Notes under the pieces: generated by a model | Told to the model about the DNA's origin: nothing | What the model saw: the letters and a program-made list of their open reading frames with translations, nothing else | Databases searched by the model: none | NCBI RefSeq assembly: GCF_902635505.1 | Contig: NC_045426.1 | Location: 67,342,007-67,406,006 of the forward strand | Source of the DNA: Sarcophilus harrisii | Taxonomy: Eukaryota; Chordata; Mammalia; Dasyuromorphia; Dasyuridae | Direction of reading: 5' to 3' | DNA length: 64,000 nucleotides | Shown here: in pieces, positions 61,953 through 64,000 of the stretch | Layout: every line of letters begins with the position of its first letter | Position numbering within the stretch: the stretch's first letter is position 1 | Position numbers and translations under genes: made by a program

Positions 61953-64000
61953 TGTCTCAGAGGTTTATACCCATTATCTCAGCTGGGTAAACAATACCTC
62001 TAGCATGGGACCTTTTCCCACACTTTCCTTGATCTAGGGAGAGAAGGCAACTCCTCTTTTGCCTCCTGTTCTTCTGAATTCTCTTGTCCTTATGTATCTG
62101 TTTTCATATGATTCCCTTTTACTGATATTTTGTTTATCACTCAGAAGGCATTCCTTGCCAGTTTCTGTCCTTTGGTGTTGGTTTGTTTTTTGTATTTTTT
62201 TCTTTGTTTTGTTTTATTGTTTTGCTCCTGGATGCACAGTTCACCTTTCAAAAAAGTGATGCACATGTTTTGACACTTAGATTGTAAAAGTATTGCAATG
62301 AGAATTTATATTATAAATTTTAATGTTTCTTGGTCCAGAATGCTATTTAAATTTTCTATTGTTTCCCACTGTATCCCTTAAAGTGTGAGTGAACTTTCTT
62401 TAATAGCTGACTTTAAAGGATCTCTCACTTTTACTCCAGGTCAGTTCATGATGAGTCCACTCTATTTTCTTTTTTCTTTTCCTAGTATCTAAAAAGTGTA
62501 GGCCCACTCATTCAATGTAATCCTCTGATATTTATATAGGTTTATTCCTTCTATCATTTAATTTACCTTTCTACCTCCCATTTCCTTCTAAGACAATTGG
62601 CCAGAATTAGTTAAATAACAATCAGTGTTTCAGATCTTTACAAAAGGAAGAAAGACGGGATAAAGACCAACTCTTATTTTTTACACATCTCTGCAGGGAC
62701 AATGATTTACAATAAGAGAAAATCATGCTTAGTTTATTGGTTTTTCAGTTATCATAATTGATGAAAGAAAATGCCATAGTCCCTGACTAGAAGTGATATT
62801 CTCACAAAGTAAAAAAAAAAAAAATATGTACACCCCACTCCCCCCCCACACACACATACACACACACAGTAAAATGTGATCATTTTAAAAGGTACATTAA
62901 GAAAATTCAAAGAGATAATTTTCAGGTAGTAGAATTAAAGTGTGTATGAAAGAAATATTGCCTGCATCAGGTATTGGGAAAAGTAAGAGAGCTCCCAACA
63001 TGGAGAGTTGAACAAGAAAAATAATCCAGGCATAGGACATTTAAAACTTCAGAGGAATTAGAAGATATCTCCAGTTGCACTTGCCTAGAATATGAAAAAT
63101 ATCTGCTGAATTTCATTCCACAATGGTTAGCACACTCATATGCCCTCAAACTCTCTTAATCCTATTAACTGTGAGCCCACAGCTGCTGAAATAGGCATTC
63201 TGTTTTCCTTTCCAAATGCAAGCTCCCTCACTTGAATCTCCCACAATCCTATTACTCTACCAATGTCCCAGTTCAGATCTTCCCTGTATTTCCACTGTGC
63301 TCTGTAAACTGTCTGCTCAATAATTAATAAACTTATTTAAATCTTAATTATTTTCATTTCTCAGTCTTTAATCTTATAACATTGCTAGAGATGACTTTAT
63401 CCTTTTGACACAAAATTCAGCTACTCTTTGTAGTACTAGTTATATATTCACTACTTCTCTCTGAATCAGTAGTCATAGTGGGGGGATTTAAAAATTCTTT
63501 TACTCCCTATTACTACTTAAGGATACCCCTCTGCCATCATTCAGGAAACATTTATCCTTTGAGGTTCAGAAATTTAAAAATTTCAATCTAGATCTTTGTC
63601 ACTATAATTTTTATATTCCCAAGATATCCTCATGTTTAATGAGTTCAATACCTGACTCAAAGTCTTTCTTTGTTCTCCAACTTTTGTCCTCATATTGTGC
63701 ATAATATTTTTTCAAATATTATAAATTTCCGTTTTTTCAACCTACTCATCTTCCCCAACATTTCTCTAGTCCAACTCAGCTGCAAAGAACTATTCCCTTG
63801 ATTTTGTTCTTTCCAAAGTTATTTAAAATATTCATTAGACTCAGCAAAGAAGGCTTGGAAATCAAGTTTCTTCTTAAGAAAAGCAGCCAAAGCTGCCCTC
63901 TGCAAATACAAAGATCCTCTACACTCAAAGGCACTCAGAGCTGCATAGGAACCTTGGGATAGTATCTCTTTTAGTCCTATAAAAAGTGGAAAGAGGAGGA
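61953..64000. other. Unassigned stretch flanking the LHCGR retrocopy
   Basis: The first bases may hold retrocopy 5'UTR, but I cannot fix its edge. The rest shows no gene or recognised element. A poly(C)/(CA)n patch lies at about 62837-62870. Confidence 0.45.
62837..62870. repeat. C-run and (CA)n microsatellite
   Basis: 'ccccactccccccccacaca' is followed by CA units. Confidence 0.9.

Noticed and set aside
53571-62020. A target duplication for the LHCGR retrocopy
   Set aside because: I compared the sequence beside the A-tract with the sequence near the start codon and saw no convincing direct repeat, since the 5' edge is unknown.
1-64000. A CRISPR array, operon, toxin system or other novel gene cluster
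   Set aside because: No spaced identical repeats and no runs of adjacent real genes were seen; the window is interspersed-repeat DNA of a mammal.

Overview
The window is gene-poor, AT-rich mammalian DNA, most likely from a marsupial. Two things support that: the LINE-1 copies carry the marsupial-type 3' end, and many short tRNA-derived SINEs carry the marsupial head (GGCAGCTAGGTGG...), with one MAR-type SINE as well. I found no intact protein-coding gene, tRNA, rRNA, CRISPR array or any bacterial-style system. Almost everything recognisable is a transposable element, a simple repeat or a broken gene copy. The few long open frames are translations of repeats.

Layout. 0.2-5.0 kb: a degraded, env-less, betaretrovirus-like endogenous retrovirus (ERV) on + with two LTRs and a 6-bp target duplication. 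6.4-16.1 kb: a stack of nested LINE-1 pieces on both strands, interrupted by a SINE, two later LINE-1 3' ends, a small ERV gag-leader fragment and a lone LTR. 16.1-17.6 kb: a possible older LTR remnant. 17.7-18.5 kb: a LINE-1 3' end on -. 21.0-27.9 kb: a second, longer ERV of the same broad lineage on -, carrying a LINE-1 insertion and a three-unit 55-bp repeat near its 3' LTR. 29.2-33.2 kb: an antisense LINE-1 with SINEs. 34.2-35.8 kb: a large CCT/CTT tract, part of which recurs as an inverted copy about 0.85 kb away. 36-52 kb: mostly unique-looking AT-rich DNA with scattered SINEs, a twin-primed LINE-1, two solo LTRs and an L2 fragment.

53.6-62.0 kb holds the most informative locus: an intronless, decayed copy of the luteinizing hormone/choriogonadotropin receptor gene (LHCGR) on -. 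It reads from the initiator Met through the leucine-rich repeats and the transmembrane region to the C-terminal tail, and ends in a poly(A) tract. A nearly full-length LINE-1 (about 6.5 kb, 15-bp target duplication) has landed inside its leucine-rich-repeat region on the opposite strand. The order of events is therefore clear: LHCGR mRNA retroposition first, then the LINE-1 insertion, then shared decay.

Nothing here works together as a pathway. The value of the window is as a record of retroposition, including two or three short duplicated segments that look like template-copied patches at break junctions. All identifications come from reading the sequence and recalling family features; none was checked by a database search.
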